Under the pieces are notes generated by a model, which worked only from the letters and a program-made list of their open reading frames with translations, had not been told where the DNA came from and did no database searches. A DNA stretch of 15,776 nt. It comes from Larix sibirica (Eukaryota > Streptophyta > Pinopsida > Pinales > Pinaceae). The stretch covers positions 40,671 to 56,446 of the forward strand of contig NWUY0300031402.1 in the NCBI GenBank assembly GCA_004151065.3, written 5' to 3'. Both the position numbers and the translations under genes were made by a program. This document shows, one piece after another, positions 1 to 8,967 of this stretch (its first letter is position 1; the number at the start of each line of letters is the position of its first letter).

Positions 1-47
1 TCCTGGTTAGTTAACCAAGCAGAGTAAGTCCCTACAAGGTGCCACCA

Positions 48-660
48 TTTAGAAAGATGCAACAATTGAAACCATTTATTTTGATTGTTAGTTACAAAAC
101 AACGCAGGTATGTTTCCACACATTTATTGATGATTTCTGTTTGACCATCTCTTTGGGGATGGTAAGTTGAGCTCATGTTAAGTGACGTCCCAATTTTTTT
201 ACAAAATTCTCTCCAAAAATTTCCTTTAAACTTGGTGTCTTTGTCACTAATGATAATCTTTGGAAACCCATGTAACTTGTAGACATTTTTGCAGAAGACT
301 TCAGTTTTTTTTTGGGAAAACTCGATTTTTTTTACCCCAAGGAAATGTGCCTATTTGGTTAGTCTGTCCACTACTACCAATATTTTGTCCTTCTCATCTG
401 ACATGGGTAATCCTTCAATGAAATCCATNTGAAATCCATTGAAATTTCTTCCCATTTCTGATTTGGGGTATGTAACAGATGGAGTAACTTGGAGCTTAGG
501 ATATTTTCATTATTTCTTTGGAAATGTCACATTCTGCGACATATTTTTGAATGTCTACATTCATTCCTTTCCAAAAAATGGATTGTATTGCATTATAATA
601 GGTTTTGAAAAATCCTAGGTGTCTACAGCTGGATAGCCATGGACTCTTTAAGTACTTTGG
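48..660 (-). pseudogene. Ty3/gypsy integrase (partial, broken)
   Basis: Integrase inserts retrotransposon cDNA into the host genome. The catalytic core reads in one frame from about 428 down to 48. It contains VVVDRLTK (first Asp), ISDKDTKF (second Asp) and GQTEIINK (Glu), so all three residues of the DDE triad are present. One stop replaces the residue after DRLTK, usually Tyr. The N-terminal HHCC zinc-binding region lies at about 480-640 (motifs CRHLG, WKGMNVDIQKYVAECD); the second cysteine of the usual CxxC reads as Ser and there is a stop soon after. The zinc region and the core are out of frame where a 10-bp duplication flanks an N at 429. After HLSKWW the usual continuation is lost near position 48. 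It cannot make a working enzyme. Confidence 0.92.
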
Positions 661-849
661 TTTTAAAACTTGAATTGGGGTTTAAGTAAATTCTTCCCTT
701 ATACCATAAGAGGTAATTTTCCATTCAAAATTTGGGTACCGATTTACATCATTAATTATGGAGCAAACATATGTATTTTTGGCGTATTCGGTTTGAATCT
801 TGTTCAACCATTGAGGAACCACCATTTATATGGCATAAACTTGCACTTC

Positions 850-1290
850 TTCATCTTTTCTTGACAAGGCATCACCTATTATGATGTATTTCCCCTTTTT
901 ATTTAATATTTCCATATCAAATGTAGCAATTTTTTCTATCCACTTCTATTGTTCAGTTGTTAACGTCCTTTGTTGTAACAAATGTTGAAGACTATTATGA
1001 TCTATACGAATCATAAACTTGCTTCCCAAAAGGTATTGTCACCATTTTGTTAATGCGTGCATGATGACAAGCATCTCCTTGTTATATGTAGATTGTAAGG
1101 ATTCCTTTTTTTTCAAATTCTTGCTTTCAAAAGCAATTGGGTGACCTTCTTGCATTAAGATGGCTCTTATCCCAAACCTCGAGGCATCACATTTTATTAC
1201 AAACGGTTTTGAGAAAACAGGTTTTTCCAAAACAGGAGTTGTAAACATAATACATTTCAATGCCTCAAAACACCTTCTTGTTTCATCACT
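850..1290 (-). pseudogene. Retrotransposon RNase H domain
   Basis: RNase H degrades the RNA strand of the RNA/DNA hybrid during reverse transcription. On the minus strand the frame shows [19 protein letters not shown] (catalytic Asp in CDAS), then IAFESKNL and [15 protein letters not shown] (candidate catalytic Glu), RIDHNSLQHLLQQRTL (later Asp) and GDALSRKDEE, the typical gypsy RNase H end. A TGA at 1039-1041 follows ALTKW where Arg is usual (KWRQYL), and a TAG follows LTTEQ where Gln is common. Both fit single C-to-T changes. The domain follows the RT connection region in the same frame. The 660-850 interval is the decayed spacer to integrase. Confidence 0.9.
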
Positions 1291-2230
1291 CCATTGAAAG
1301 GAATTATTTTTAAGGAGGTTGGTTAGTGGAACAGTTAAATGAGCATAGTTTTTGATGAATCTTCGATAGTAACTGGTCAACCCTAAAAATCCTCTTAACT
1401 TGGAGATATTCTTTGGTTGGGGCCATTCGTTGATCGCTTTGATTTTATTTGGATCCACATTGATTCCTTCCTTCGAGATAATGTGACCAAGATACTCTAC
1501 TTCTTATTTTCCAAATGTACATTTTGACCTTTCTGCATCTAGAATTGGTTTTCCTCCAGGAGAGACAATATTTGTTCCAGATGCTTCAGATGTTCTTTCC
1601 ATGTCTTTTTGTATATAAGGATGTCATTAAAGAAGACTAAATTTTTTTCCTGAGGTAGGGCTGGAATAGTTCATTCATAGCTGCTTGAAAAGTGGTGGGG
1701 GCATTTATTAATCCAAAAGGAATTACCTTGAATTCATAGTGTCCTTTATGTGTTTGAAAAGCAGTCTTGGCAATGTCTTCTAATCTGACTCGGATTTGAT
1801 AGTAACCTGATCTTAAATCAAGTCTTGAAAAATATTTGGCATCATGAAGTTCGTCCAACATGTCATCGATGAATGGGATTGGAAACTTGTTCTTGATTGT
1901 TTTTTTTTAATTCTCTGTAATCTATATATAATCTAAATGAGCCATCCTTCTTTCATACTAATACAACTGGAGCTGCATGTGGGCTCTTGCTCTTTGTGAT
2001 AACACCACATTTCAAAAAGTCTTGAACTAATCTTTCTATTTTTGCTTTATGGTGGTGGTGGTATCTATAGGGATTAACCTTGACTGGACTTGACCTTGGT
2101 TTAACCTCAATTATATGTTCGATCCTTCTTTCTGGTGGTAACTGCATGGGTAGATCTTGAAATATCTTTTCGTGTTTCTGAACTATCTCTTGGACTTCTT
2201 CTTCTCTGGGATCATCTTGTTATGAATCTT
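1291..2230 (-). pseudogene. Ty3/gypsy reverse transcriptase (frameshifted, catalytic Asp lost)
   Basis: RT copies element RNA into DNA. On the minus strand: the N-terminal part at about 1953-2230 (LPPERRIEHIIEVKPRSSPV, then CGVITKSKSPHAAPVVLV), a TGA at 1953-1955, [17 protein letters not shown], a frameshift in a poly-A run near 1905, then motif [13 protein letters not shown] and motif B/C region [18 protein letters not shown]. Another frameshift near 1637 leads to VFFNDILIY. This is the YxDD-type catalytic motif with its first Asp changed to Asn (codon 1626-1628). Stops also interrupt the palm and thumb (about 1500-1560). The frame then reopens at [16 protein letters not shown] and continues through [15 protein letters not shown], a hallmark of gypsy RT followed by RNase H. 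Confidence 0.94.
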
Positions 2231-2289
2231 GTCTCTCCATCTAATGATATTGGATCACGTAAGTCGATGCCCCCTTCCGTATAATTTTT

Positions 2290-2720
2290 TCCATCTACTG
2301 AGATAAAACCACTTGCATCTGGAGTGGTTGGAAACCATATAGCTTATACTTTTGTCCTTGCCACTTGAATGTGATAAAATGTTTTTGATGATTGGTTGAG
2401 TAAGTACCCAATGTTTGTAGCCATTGGACTCCTAAAACAACGTTTACTCCACCCAGAGGTACAATGTAGAGTTCTAATCCCAACTTGAAATCTTGTATTT
2501 AAAGTTTCACTTTATGGCACTTTCCTACCTTCACAATCATTTTTCCATCTGCGACCATCACCTTCATATCTTGAACTGGGTGTACAAATAGCTTCAGTTT
2601 CTTTGCGACTCTTATGTAGAGGAAGTTGTCGGTGCTTCTTGTATCTATTAGTGCTATGACGTTCTCATTTTTAATATGTCCTTTTAACTTAAGTGTTTGT
2701 GGTTGGCTAATGTAAGTCAT
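2290..2720 (-). pseudogene. Retropepsin-type aspartic protease of element 1 (active site altered)
   Basis: The protease would cut the Gag-Pol polyprotein. The minus strand shows ISQPQTLKLKGHIKNENV, then ALIDTRSTDNFLYIR. The active-site D(T/S)G is DTR here (codons 2637-2645), so the essential Gly is replaced by Arg, a G-to-A change of a GGA codon. Downstream, in another frame, PLGGVNVVLGVQWLQTLGTY matches the conserved second half of plant gypsy proteases, and FITFKWQGQKYKL follows. The two halves are separated by a frameshift and a stop near 2490. Acidic linker follows zinc knuckle upstream, and RT lies downstream after about 60 bp of spacer. Confidence 0.9.
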
Positions 2721-3150
2721 GGCTGCAATTGATATTCTAGGTGTGTCGTCATCTTTGGTTGCACTATCTTGGGTGTTCTCTTCTTTTTCATTTTCTAATT
2801 CATCTGCTTCTGATTTGTCATTTTCCTTTGCTTCACATGTGTATAATTTTTTAGATTTCTCCTTTGTGCGACACTTGTGTCTAGGATCCCATCTGTCTCT
2901 GCATCACTTACATTTTCCTTCTTTCATTCGTTGAGCTTCAGGACTTTTTCTATCGTCTCGTATGTATGGAGGTATGTATTTTTTTTTTATCTGTTTGTTG
3001 TCGGTGGTGTGTTTCTTCTTTAGTACGTCTTTCCATCTCTTGATTGGAAACATTTAAGTTTGGTTTTTGCCGCTTTCACCTTACGTCTTGCTACTTCTAC
3101 ATCCGGTATGTCATGCATCTTCAATTATTTTTGTATGTACGGTTTAAGGC
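2721..3150 (-). pseudogene. Gag C-terminal region with degenerate zinc knuckle, element 1
   Basis: This minus-strand stretch joins gag to protease. It contains a zinc knuckle used by nucleocapsid to bind element RNA, at about 2869-2912: C-x2-C-x7-H-x-C, with WDPRHKC at the end. A TGA (2904-2906) sits between the first two cysteines, at a position that is often Arg. An acidic, Glu/Ser-rich spacer (EAKENDKSEADELENEKEEN) follows. The part between 2913 and 3150 has several stops, but aligns with the better-preserved equivalent in element 2 (7902-8174). Element 2 has the same stop at the same codon. Confidence 0.8.
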
Positions 3151-3163
3151 CTCCTAATTAAGT

Positions 3164-3955
3164 TTAGAGTCGTTGTTGTTTAGATAATCCAAACACTCTT
3201 GTGGCAAGGGATTCCCACTGATGAGTGAGTTCCTCAACGCTTCCACTATGTTGTAACCTAGTAAGTTTTGAAAAGAACTCCTCCTCAGTGATTCCTTGAA
3301 ACCTCTTAAAAAAATTGTTTCTAAAAATGTTCCAGGTGTAGGAAAAATTTTCTCCTTTCCACCACATGTACCAATTATAGGCATATCCTTCTAGATGCAT
3401 TGACGAATATTTCACTTTCTCCTCATTTGTCATAATGTTGTATATAGTGAAGTATTCTTCCGCTTTGTTTAGCCAAGTGACACATTGGTCTTCGCTCCCG
3501 TTGTATTTCAACAGCTCTAGTTTTGCTTTGGGTAAGCAGATCATAAAAGACTGATATTGGGTGACTTTTGATCTATAGAGCAATGGTGACGCGGAACTGC
3601 GGGATGACGCGACTGACATATCCGAAATACCTTGTCGTTTATGGCGATTACTAGACCTTCGGTTTTGTAAGATTTTCATCATTTTATTCTGGTTCTTTGT
3701 CATGGCGTCCATTTTGTCATCCAACTTTTTATGTTTCTTGCTCATGACGTCCAATTTGTTGTCTAACTTTTCTTCCATCACTGAAATACCTTCGTCTTTG
3801 ATCTCTTTCTTAAGTATTGCATTGTTATTTTCCGTTTCTTCTCTTAAACTTTCTTGGTTCTTGGTGATGGCATCCCTGAGGGCATTGACGTCCTTCTCCA
3901 ATTTTTCGAACTGGTTTTTCAATTCCGTCGTCATGCTTCTGGTATGTGGGGGCAT
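3164..3955 (-). pseudogene. Gag (capsid) protein of element 1, truncated by frameshift
   Basis: Gag forms the virus-like particle. This is the longest open frame in the window, 263 residues, starting with ATG at 3955 (MPPHTRSMTTELKNQFEKLE). Residues about 8-100 are highly charged with heptad-like Lys/Glu/Leu spacing and probably form a coiled coil. A Ser/Arg-rich linker follows. The retrotransposon gag domain occupies about residues 145-263, with the landmarks WLNKAEEYFTIYNI, SSMHLEGYAYNWYMWWKG, FFKRFQGITEEEFFSKLTRL and VFGLSKQQRL. After that the frame is lost; element 2 keeps the continuation LETYLGGLKPYVQKELKMHD. The ATG start is supported by alignment with element 2, which has lost it. Confidence 0.93.
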
Positions 3956-4017
3956 ATATCTAAACGCGATTTTGGCTTATGTAAAGGTGAGTGACGTGAT
4001 TAGGGTTTAAGCTAATT

Positions 4018-4043
4018 ATTAATAATAATAATAATAATAATAA
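4018..4043. repeat. AAT trinucleotide microsatellite
   Basis: A run of about eight AAT/TAA triplets lies some 25 bp beyond the end of the homology shared by the two gypsy copies. Element 2 has a shorter AAT run at the matching place (about 8968-8981). From 4044 to about 4240 the sequence is AT-rich with no gene or motif I can support. Confidence 0.9.
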
Positions 4044-4307
4044 ACCATGAAAGGTCATACCCCTTCACACTCGTCACTAGTCGATGAATATATATAACAT
4101 CATGAGAGTTAAATTAAAGCTTCATCCAATTATTTAACAAATACTTATATTTTATATTAATTTAGCACAATTATATTTTGCTAATGGTTAGAGAAAATCT
4201 TGGGAAAAAGTATGGTGGGTCTAGTTACAAAGCCATGAAGCATGCCCAATAAAATCTTTCAACCTCCATTCTACCTATCGAGCCATCATTTACACAGCCA
4301 CTCCCTT

Positions 4308-4537
4308 CCACACATCCATAGTGCCCCAACTGCCCTTTATTCATCTCATTCTTACCCTCACATTCTAGCCACCATCTCCATGTGGGTTTGTAGTTGCAAC
4401 CCCATCTACCATCGAGCCACCACCACACATCCATAGTGCCCCAACTTCCCTTTATTCATCTCATTCTTACCCTCACATTCTAGCCACCATCTCCATGTGG
4501 GTTTGTAGTTGCAACTCCATCTACCATCGAGCCACCA
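4308..4537. repeat. 115-bp tandem dimer
   Basis: Two nearly identical units begin at 4308 and 4423 (both start CCACACATCCATAGTGCCCC), giving a period of 115 bp. A partial third unit can be traced leftward to about 4270 (CTACCTATCGAGCCATC against CTACCATCGAGCCAC). The plus strand is pyrimidine-rich. Short open frames across it, on both strands, are by-products of the composition and repetition, not genes. Confidence 0.9.
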
Positions 4538-5170
4538 CTTTGCCACAACGTCCATCATCTCTCACCTTCTTCCACATCTCATCACACACCGCTACAAGTT
4601 CCCATATTAGTCACAATGGATATTGTGTTGTATGGCTATCGTACAATTACCACCATACAACAAAATTCATCATCCTCGTGGTGCCACTACGGTGATTCAC
4701 CAGTTATCTCTTCCACCTAAATTTCACTCAATCATCATCATTATCTATTGTCACACTCGACATATTCATCAAATTAAATAGCATGGGGTCAAATCATGCA
4801 ACTCGTTGTCATTCCTTAGACAATTAAGCTTAGCTACAAACCATATTGAAACCACTTTGCCACAACATCCACCATCTCTCGCCTTCCTCCACATCTCATT
4901 ACACTCCACTACTAGTTTCCATAGTAGTCACAATGGTTATCATGTTGTATGGCTATCGTACAGTCACCACCATAGAATAAAAATTTAATCATCCTTGTGG
5001 TGCCACTATGGTGATTCACCAATTGTCACTTCTCCCTAAATTTCACTCAATCGTCATCAATTTCTACTATTGCACTCAACATATTCATCAAATTAAATAG
5101 CACAGGGTCAAATCGTGCATTTCGTTGTCATTCCTTACTCAATTAAGCTTAGCTACAAACCATATAGAAA
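4535..5170. repeat. 317-bp tandem dimer
   Basis: The unit starting CCACTTTGCCACAAC at 4535 recurs at 4852, a period of about 317 bp. Both copies carry the landmarks GTTGTATGGCTATCGTACA, GTGGTGCCACTA, CATATTCATCAAATTAAATAG and CAATTAAGCTTAGCTACAAA. The copies differ by scattered substitutions, so the duplication is not recent. It directly abuts the 115-bp dimer on its left and the plus-strand gag relic on its right, so it may be part of that element's 5' leader or LTR. That link is inference only. Confidence 0.9.
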
Positions 5171-5189
5171 AACAATGTACTAAATTGGA

Positions 5190-6260
5190 GCAAAAATTAG
5201 TGATGAAATAGATAAGTGACCAAGACCAGAGAAGAATACAAACCTAGATTAGGTAAACTCGAGACCAAGATAGATGGAATGTCTATCAAACTCATGGATA
5301 TAATAGACATGTTGCAAAATCATTCAGCAACACCAATTACATCTCAAAAATCGACAATCCCAATTCCAAATTATACCATACCTACTACTCTAGTACATAA
5401 TACTTTGTTGCCTAATTATGTGTTTGCACCACTACTTAAACAGCAACCCACTTATACTAATTACCCACAACAATTCCACAACCACATTTTCCATGAACAC
5501 TCGATCACACATGACCATCACCACCTACAGATGTTGAACTGGTTAATGTTATGTTCGCCAATCCACCTCCACTCAATGGTCAAAGATTTCATGGCAAGGA
5601 TACAAGTGGAAGCACAAGAGGATGAGTAACGTAGATTAATACTTCAAACTACATAGCATTGCAATTCCATCGACAAAATTAAAATTGCTTCCATCATCCA
5701 TGTTCCTCAATGGGCTTGCATATAATTGGTTCATGTGGTGTAAATCCCAAACAATTAATGTATCCTTTAACTACTACACATTTAAAATTGACTTCTTTAA
5801 AATATTTCAAAAGTATTGAAGAAAACATATGTTCACAAAATTAACTAGTCTATGTCAAAGGGGCAATGTGGATGAACATACATATGAACACCAAACTCTC
5901 ACAACACGAATATCAGGTTCAACAACAAACAACAGAAACGGTCCTACATATTCGGACTAAAACAATATATAAGTAAAGAGATAAAGATGCACACTATTAT
6001 ATCAATAGATTATGCCAAAATAAAGTGGGGAGAAAAGCAAAGTTGGTTTAAAAGAAGCTAACAAATCAGTGACTAAGGTACTCTGAGACTAAGGAAAGAG
6101 GCTACACAAGGAAATGTCAACCCTACTACATCCATAACCCACAAAACTACACAAATCAACACCAAATTAACAGATCAATAAATGAAGCAAATGTATCCCA
6201 CCAAATCTATGATATGAAAATAAGTTTTGAGATCTGGAAGCATTAACAAAAACAGAAGGT
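5190..6260 (+). pseudogene. Gag of a third gypsy-type element, plus strand, frameshifted
   Basis: An open frame at 5216-5629 gives a gag N-terminus (EEYKPRLGKLETKIDGMSIK, then a Pro/Thr/Gln-rich linker). In another frame the sequence reads NVMFANPPPLNGQRFHGKD, the usual lead into a gag domain. From about 5630 a third frame gives YFKLHSIAIPSTKLKLLPSS, MFLNGLAYNWFMWCKSQT, IDFFKIFQKY, a stop, then MFTKLTSLCQRGNVDEHTYE. A later frame shift yields IFGLKQYISKEIKMHTIIS, corresponding to LGGLKPYVQKELKMHDIS in element 2. This is clearly a gag relic of the same broad type but more divergent and of opposite orientation. The true start is unclear, because the codon before the GTG at 5216 is a stop. Confidence 0.85.
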
Positions 6261-6818
6261 AAAAGTACAAAATGCGCTGAAAACTGCAACCAAGCACATA
6301 GATGTAAGTAACATGAAAATTCCAAAATATTATACAACTGTGAGGCAAAAAGAGAAGATGAGCTAGAAATTGGAATTGAAAATTCAAATTAAGAAGAAGA
6401 AACATACAAGCAAGACAATCCAACAGAATCTGAAGATGATGAGAAAAGATAGCCCAAACTCCACACCGATCACACAAGTCCTCAATACCTCTTCAGTGAA
6501 AAATGTTAACAATATAACCACAGAAATTGATAGAGAAGGTAAAAGTACAAATGGGCTGAAAACTGGAACCAAGCACATAGATGCAAGATGAAAATTCCAA
6601 AATATTATACAACTATGAGGCAAAACGAAAAGATGAGCTATAAATTAGAATTGAAAATTCTAATGAAGAAGAAAAAATATACAAGCAAGACAATCCAACA
6701 GAATCAGAAGATGACAAGACAAGACAGCCCAAACTCCACACAGATCACACAAGTCCTCAATACCTACCTCTTCAGCAAAAAATGTTAACAACATAACCAC
6801 TGAAATTGACAAAGAAGA
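6255..6818 (+). repeat. 280-bp tandem dimer containing the gag zinc knuckle
   Basis: Units begin GAAGGTAAAAGTACAAA at 6255 and 6535 and run to about 6818. Each starts with a zinc-knuckle coding segment. In unit 1 the frame at 6258-6305 reads GKSTKCAENCNQAHRCK, which fits C-x2-C-x7-H-x-C with the first Cys changed to Ser. In unit 2 the matching segment reads WAENWNQAHRCK after a 1-bp deletion, so the second Cys is Trp. An acidic Lys/Glu/Asp-rich spacer follows in each. The duplication is therefore inside the gag C-terminal region of the plus-strand element. Neither copy is functional. Short open frames on both strands here are by-products. Confidence 0.85.
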
Positions 6819-6905
6819 TTACGACAATTGTTCTTGAAACCAGCCTAGATCCAAATCCTAGGCTCTATCAAGCGCCGAGAGGGATCAAATCTCCCAAGGT
6901 GCAAN

Positions 6906-7190
6906 ATAATCTAAACGATCCATCCTTCTTTCATACTAATACAATTGGAGCTGCATATGGACTTCTTCTCTTTGTGATAACACCACATTTCAACATATCT
7001 TGAACTATTCTTTCTATTTTTGTTTTATGGTGGTGAGGGTATCTATACGATTTAACTTTGACTGGGATTGACCTTAGTTTAACCTCGATTATATGCTCGA
7101 CAGTTCTTTCTGGTGGTAACTACATGGGTAGGTCTTGAAGTATCTTTTCATGTTTCTGAAGTATCTCTTGGATGACTTCTTCTCTAGGAT
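6906..7190 (-). pseudogene. N-terminal reverse transcriptase fragment, element 2
   Basis: The minus strand reads LQDLPM, a stop, LPPERTVEHIIEVKLRSIPV, KVKSYRYPHHHKTKIERIVQ, DMLKCGVITKRRSPYAAPIV, LV, stop, KKDGSFRL. This is the finger region of gypsy RT. It is cut at the N before the catalytic palm. The TAG after DLPM corresponds to CAG (Gln) in element 1, a C-to-T change. The TGA at 6931-6933 is at the same codon as in element 1. Confidence 0.9.
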
Positions 7191-7289
7191 TATCTTGTTC
7201 TAAATATTGTCTCTCCATTTGATGACATTGGATCACGTAAGATGATTCCCCTTTTCAGATAATTTTTTCCATCCGCTGAGAGGAAACCA

Positions 7290-7698
7290 CTTGCATTTCA
7301 GGTGGTTGGAACCCTTATGGCTTATGCTTTTTTCCTTTCCACTTGAACTTGATGAAATGTTTTTGATGATTGGCCGAGTAGGTTCCCAATGTTTGTAGCC
7401 ATTGGAATCCTAAAACAATGTCTACTCCACCTAGAGGTATGGTGTCGATTTCTGATTCCATCTTAAAAGCTTGTATTTGAAGTTTCACTTTATGACACTT
7501 CCCTATATTGTCAATCTTCTTTCCATCTATGACCATCACATTCATATTTGGAACTGGATGTACGAATAGCTTGAATTTCCTTGTGACTCTTATATAGACG
7601 AAGTTATGGGTGCTTTCGATATCTATTAGTACTGTGGCGTTCTCTTTTTTTATATGTACTTTTAACTTAAGTGTTTGTGGTTGGCTAATGTCGATCAT
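7290..7698 (-). pseudogene. Aspartic protease of element 2 (open frame but dead active site)
   Basis: A continuous 127-residue frame (7315-7698) covers the whole protease, better preserved than in element 1: ISQPQTLKLKVHIKKENATV, LIDIESTHNFVYIRV, then IPLGGVDIVLGFQWLQTLGT and FIKFKWKGKKH. The active-site D(T/S)G has become DIE (7615-7623), so catalysis would be lost even though the frame is open. The first codon of the track frame is ATC/ATG-like context inside a longer polyprotein, so it is not a true start; Gag-Pol would have been read through. Confidence 0.9.
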
Positions 7699-8174
7699 GG
7701 CTGCAAGTGATATTCTAGGAGTGTCATCATATTTGGTTGCAATATTTTGGGTGTTCTCTTCTTTTTCATTTTTTAATTCTTCTGCTTTTGATTCATCATT
7801 TTCCTCTGCTTCACATGTGTATATTTTTTTTGAGTTATCCTCTGTGTGACACTTGTGTCTAAGATCCCATCTATTTCCGCATCATCTGCATCTTCCATCT
7901 TTTATTCGTTGAGCTTCTGGATCTTTTCTGTCGTCTCATATGTGTGGAGCTGTGTATTTGTTTTATATGTGTCTATTGTTGGTGGTGTGTTTTTTATTGA
8001 ATACGTCTTTCCATCTCTTGATTGGAAACTTTCAAGTTTGGCTTCTGTTGCTTTCACCTTACGTCTTACTAATTCTAAGTTCGATATGTCATGCATCTTC
8101 AATTCTTTTTGTACATATGGTTTAAGGCCTCCTAAGTAAGTTTCAAGTAGCTGTTTGTTAGATAATCCAAACAC
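7699..8174 (-). pseudogene. Gag C-terminal half and zinc knuckle, element 2
   Basis: From 8174 the frame reads FGLSNKQLLETYLGGLKPYV, QKELKMHDISNLELVRRKVK, a charged linker and then IKDGRC, R, stop, CGNRWDLRHKC (knuckle C-x2-C-x7-H-x-C at about 7846-7890), followed by an acidic spacer and the protease. The stop is at 7882-7884, the same codon as in element 1. This segment supplies the part of gag that is scrambled in element 1. Confidence 0.88.
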
Positions 8175-8911
8175 TCATGTGACAAGGCATTGCCACTAAC
8201 GTTTGAAATCCTCGATGGTTCCTCTTTGTTGTAACCTAGTAAGATTTGAAAAGAACTCGTCCTTGATTATTCCTTGAAACCTTTTAAAAAAATAGTTTTT
8301 GAACAGGTTCCAGATGTAGGAAAAAATTTCTCCTTTCCACCACATGTACCAATTATAGACGTATCCTTCTAGATGCATCAACGCATATTTTACTTTCTCT
8401 TAGTCTTTCGTAATGTTGTATATAGTGAAGTATTCTTCAGCTTTGTTTATCCAAGCAACACATTGGTCTTCGCTCCTGTTGTATTTCGACAGATGTATTT
8501 TTTATCTAGGTGCGAAGATCATAAAAGGATGATATTGGGTGCCTTTTGATCTAGGGGGGGTGGTGATGTGGAGTTGTGGGATGAGGCGATCGACATGCTC
8601 GAACTATTTTGTCATTTGTTGCGACTACTAGACCCTCATTTTTGTGACATGTTCAAAATCTCGCCGTGCTTGTTATTACGGTCTTCTATCATGGTGTCCA
8701 ATTTGTCATTCAACCTTGTCTTCATTTGTGTGAGAACTTCTTCTTGAATCTCCTTAAGTGCCACATTGTTATTTTTCATCTCTTCTCTTAAACTTTCTTG
8801 GTTCATGGTGACGACATCTCTGAGGGCATGGGTGTCCTTCTCTAATTTCTTGAATTGGTTTTTCAATTCCGTCGTCATGTTTCTAATGTGTGGGGGTGAA
8901 TATCTAGACAC
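8175..8911 (-). pseudogene. Gag N-terminal and middle part, element 2 (start codon lost, frameshifts)
   Basis: 8636-8911 encodes PPHIRNMTTELKNQFKKLEK and a charged, probably coiled-coil segment; 8196-8381 encodes MMHLEGYVYNWYMWWKGEIF and FFKRFQGIIKDEFFSNLTRL. The stretch 8382-8635 between them is decayed, with a run of seven G at 8554-8560 where element 1 encodes the Ser/Arg linker. The ATG used by element 1 (MPPH) reads TTC-like sequence here, so the initiation codon is gone. Confidence 0.88.
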
Positions 8912-8967
8912 GATTTTGGCTTATGTGGAGGTGAGTGACACTTTGAGACTTAATGAACTGTTTACTA

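Larger units (their letters stand above)
1..3995 (-). mobile_element. Ty3/gypsy LTR retrotransposon, element 1 (degenerate, 3' end missing)
   Basis: Reading the minus strand from about 3995 down to 48, homologous domains follow in the order gag, zinc knuckle, protease, reverse transcriptase, RNase H, integrase. Integrase after RNase H is the diagnostic Ty3/gypsy order (copia elements carry integrase before RT). Every domain is broken by frameshifts or stops, so the element is dead. I see no chromodomain, polypurine tract, LTR or primer-binding site; the 3' end is lost near position 48. Homology with element 2 (6906-8940) extends 5' of gag to about 3995, sharing a nearly identical 28-bp stretch at 3968-3995 and 8912-8939, and then stops. 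The clade is not assigned. Confidence 0.93.
5190..6904 (+). mobile_element. Gypsy-type element fragment (gag only), plus strand
   Basis: Gag domain, C-terminal capsid motif and duplicated zinc knuckle lie in order on the plus strand, showing an element opposite in orientation to the two flanking minus-strand elements. No protease or RT follows: at about 6819-6904 a short open stretch (LETSLDPNPRLYQAPRGIK) is unrecognised, and the N at 6905 then joins directly to the RT of element 2. Either it was truncated in the genome or the assembly joins unrelated pieces at the N. Confidence 0.75.
6906..8940 (-). mobile_element. Ty3/gypsy element 2 (5' two-kilobase part, gag to start of RT)
   Basis: This is colinear with 1926-3995 of element 1 in the same orientation, covering the N-terminal RT, protease, knuckle and gag. 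The length is nearly identical (about 2.03 kb in both), with scattered substitutions and small indels. The left boundary is exactly the N at 6905. The right boundary of homology is about 8940, as in element 1. It carries its own disabling changes and shares two stop codons with element 1 (6931-6933 and 7882-7884). Confidence 0.93.

Noticed and set aside
670-864. Plus-strand open frame of 64 codons
   Set aside because: It is antisense to the decayed RNase H to integrase spacer of element 1 and shows no motif. The same holds for plus-strand frames at 2719-2934, 3702-4010, 7610-8139 and 8766-8972, which are antisense to gag or protease.
4225-4988. Several 60-70 codon frames in the 115-bp and 317-bp tandem repeats
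   Set aside because: Their sequences simply repeat with the DNA unit, have His/Ser/Pro-rich compositional bias and no family similarity.
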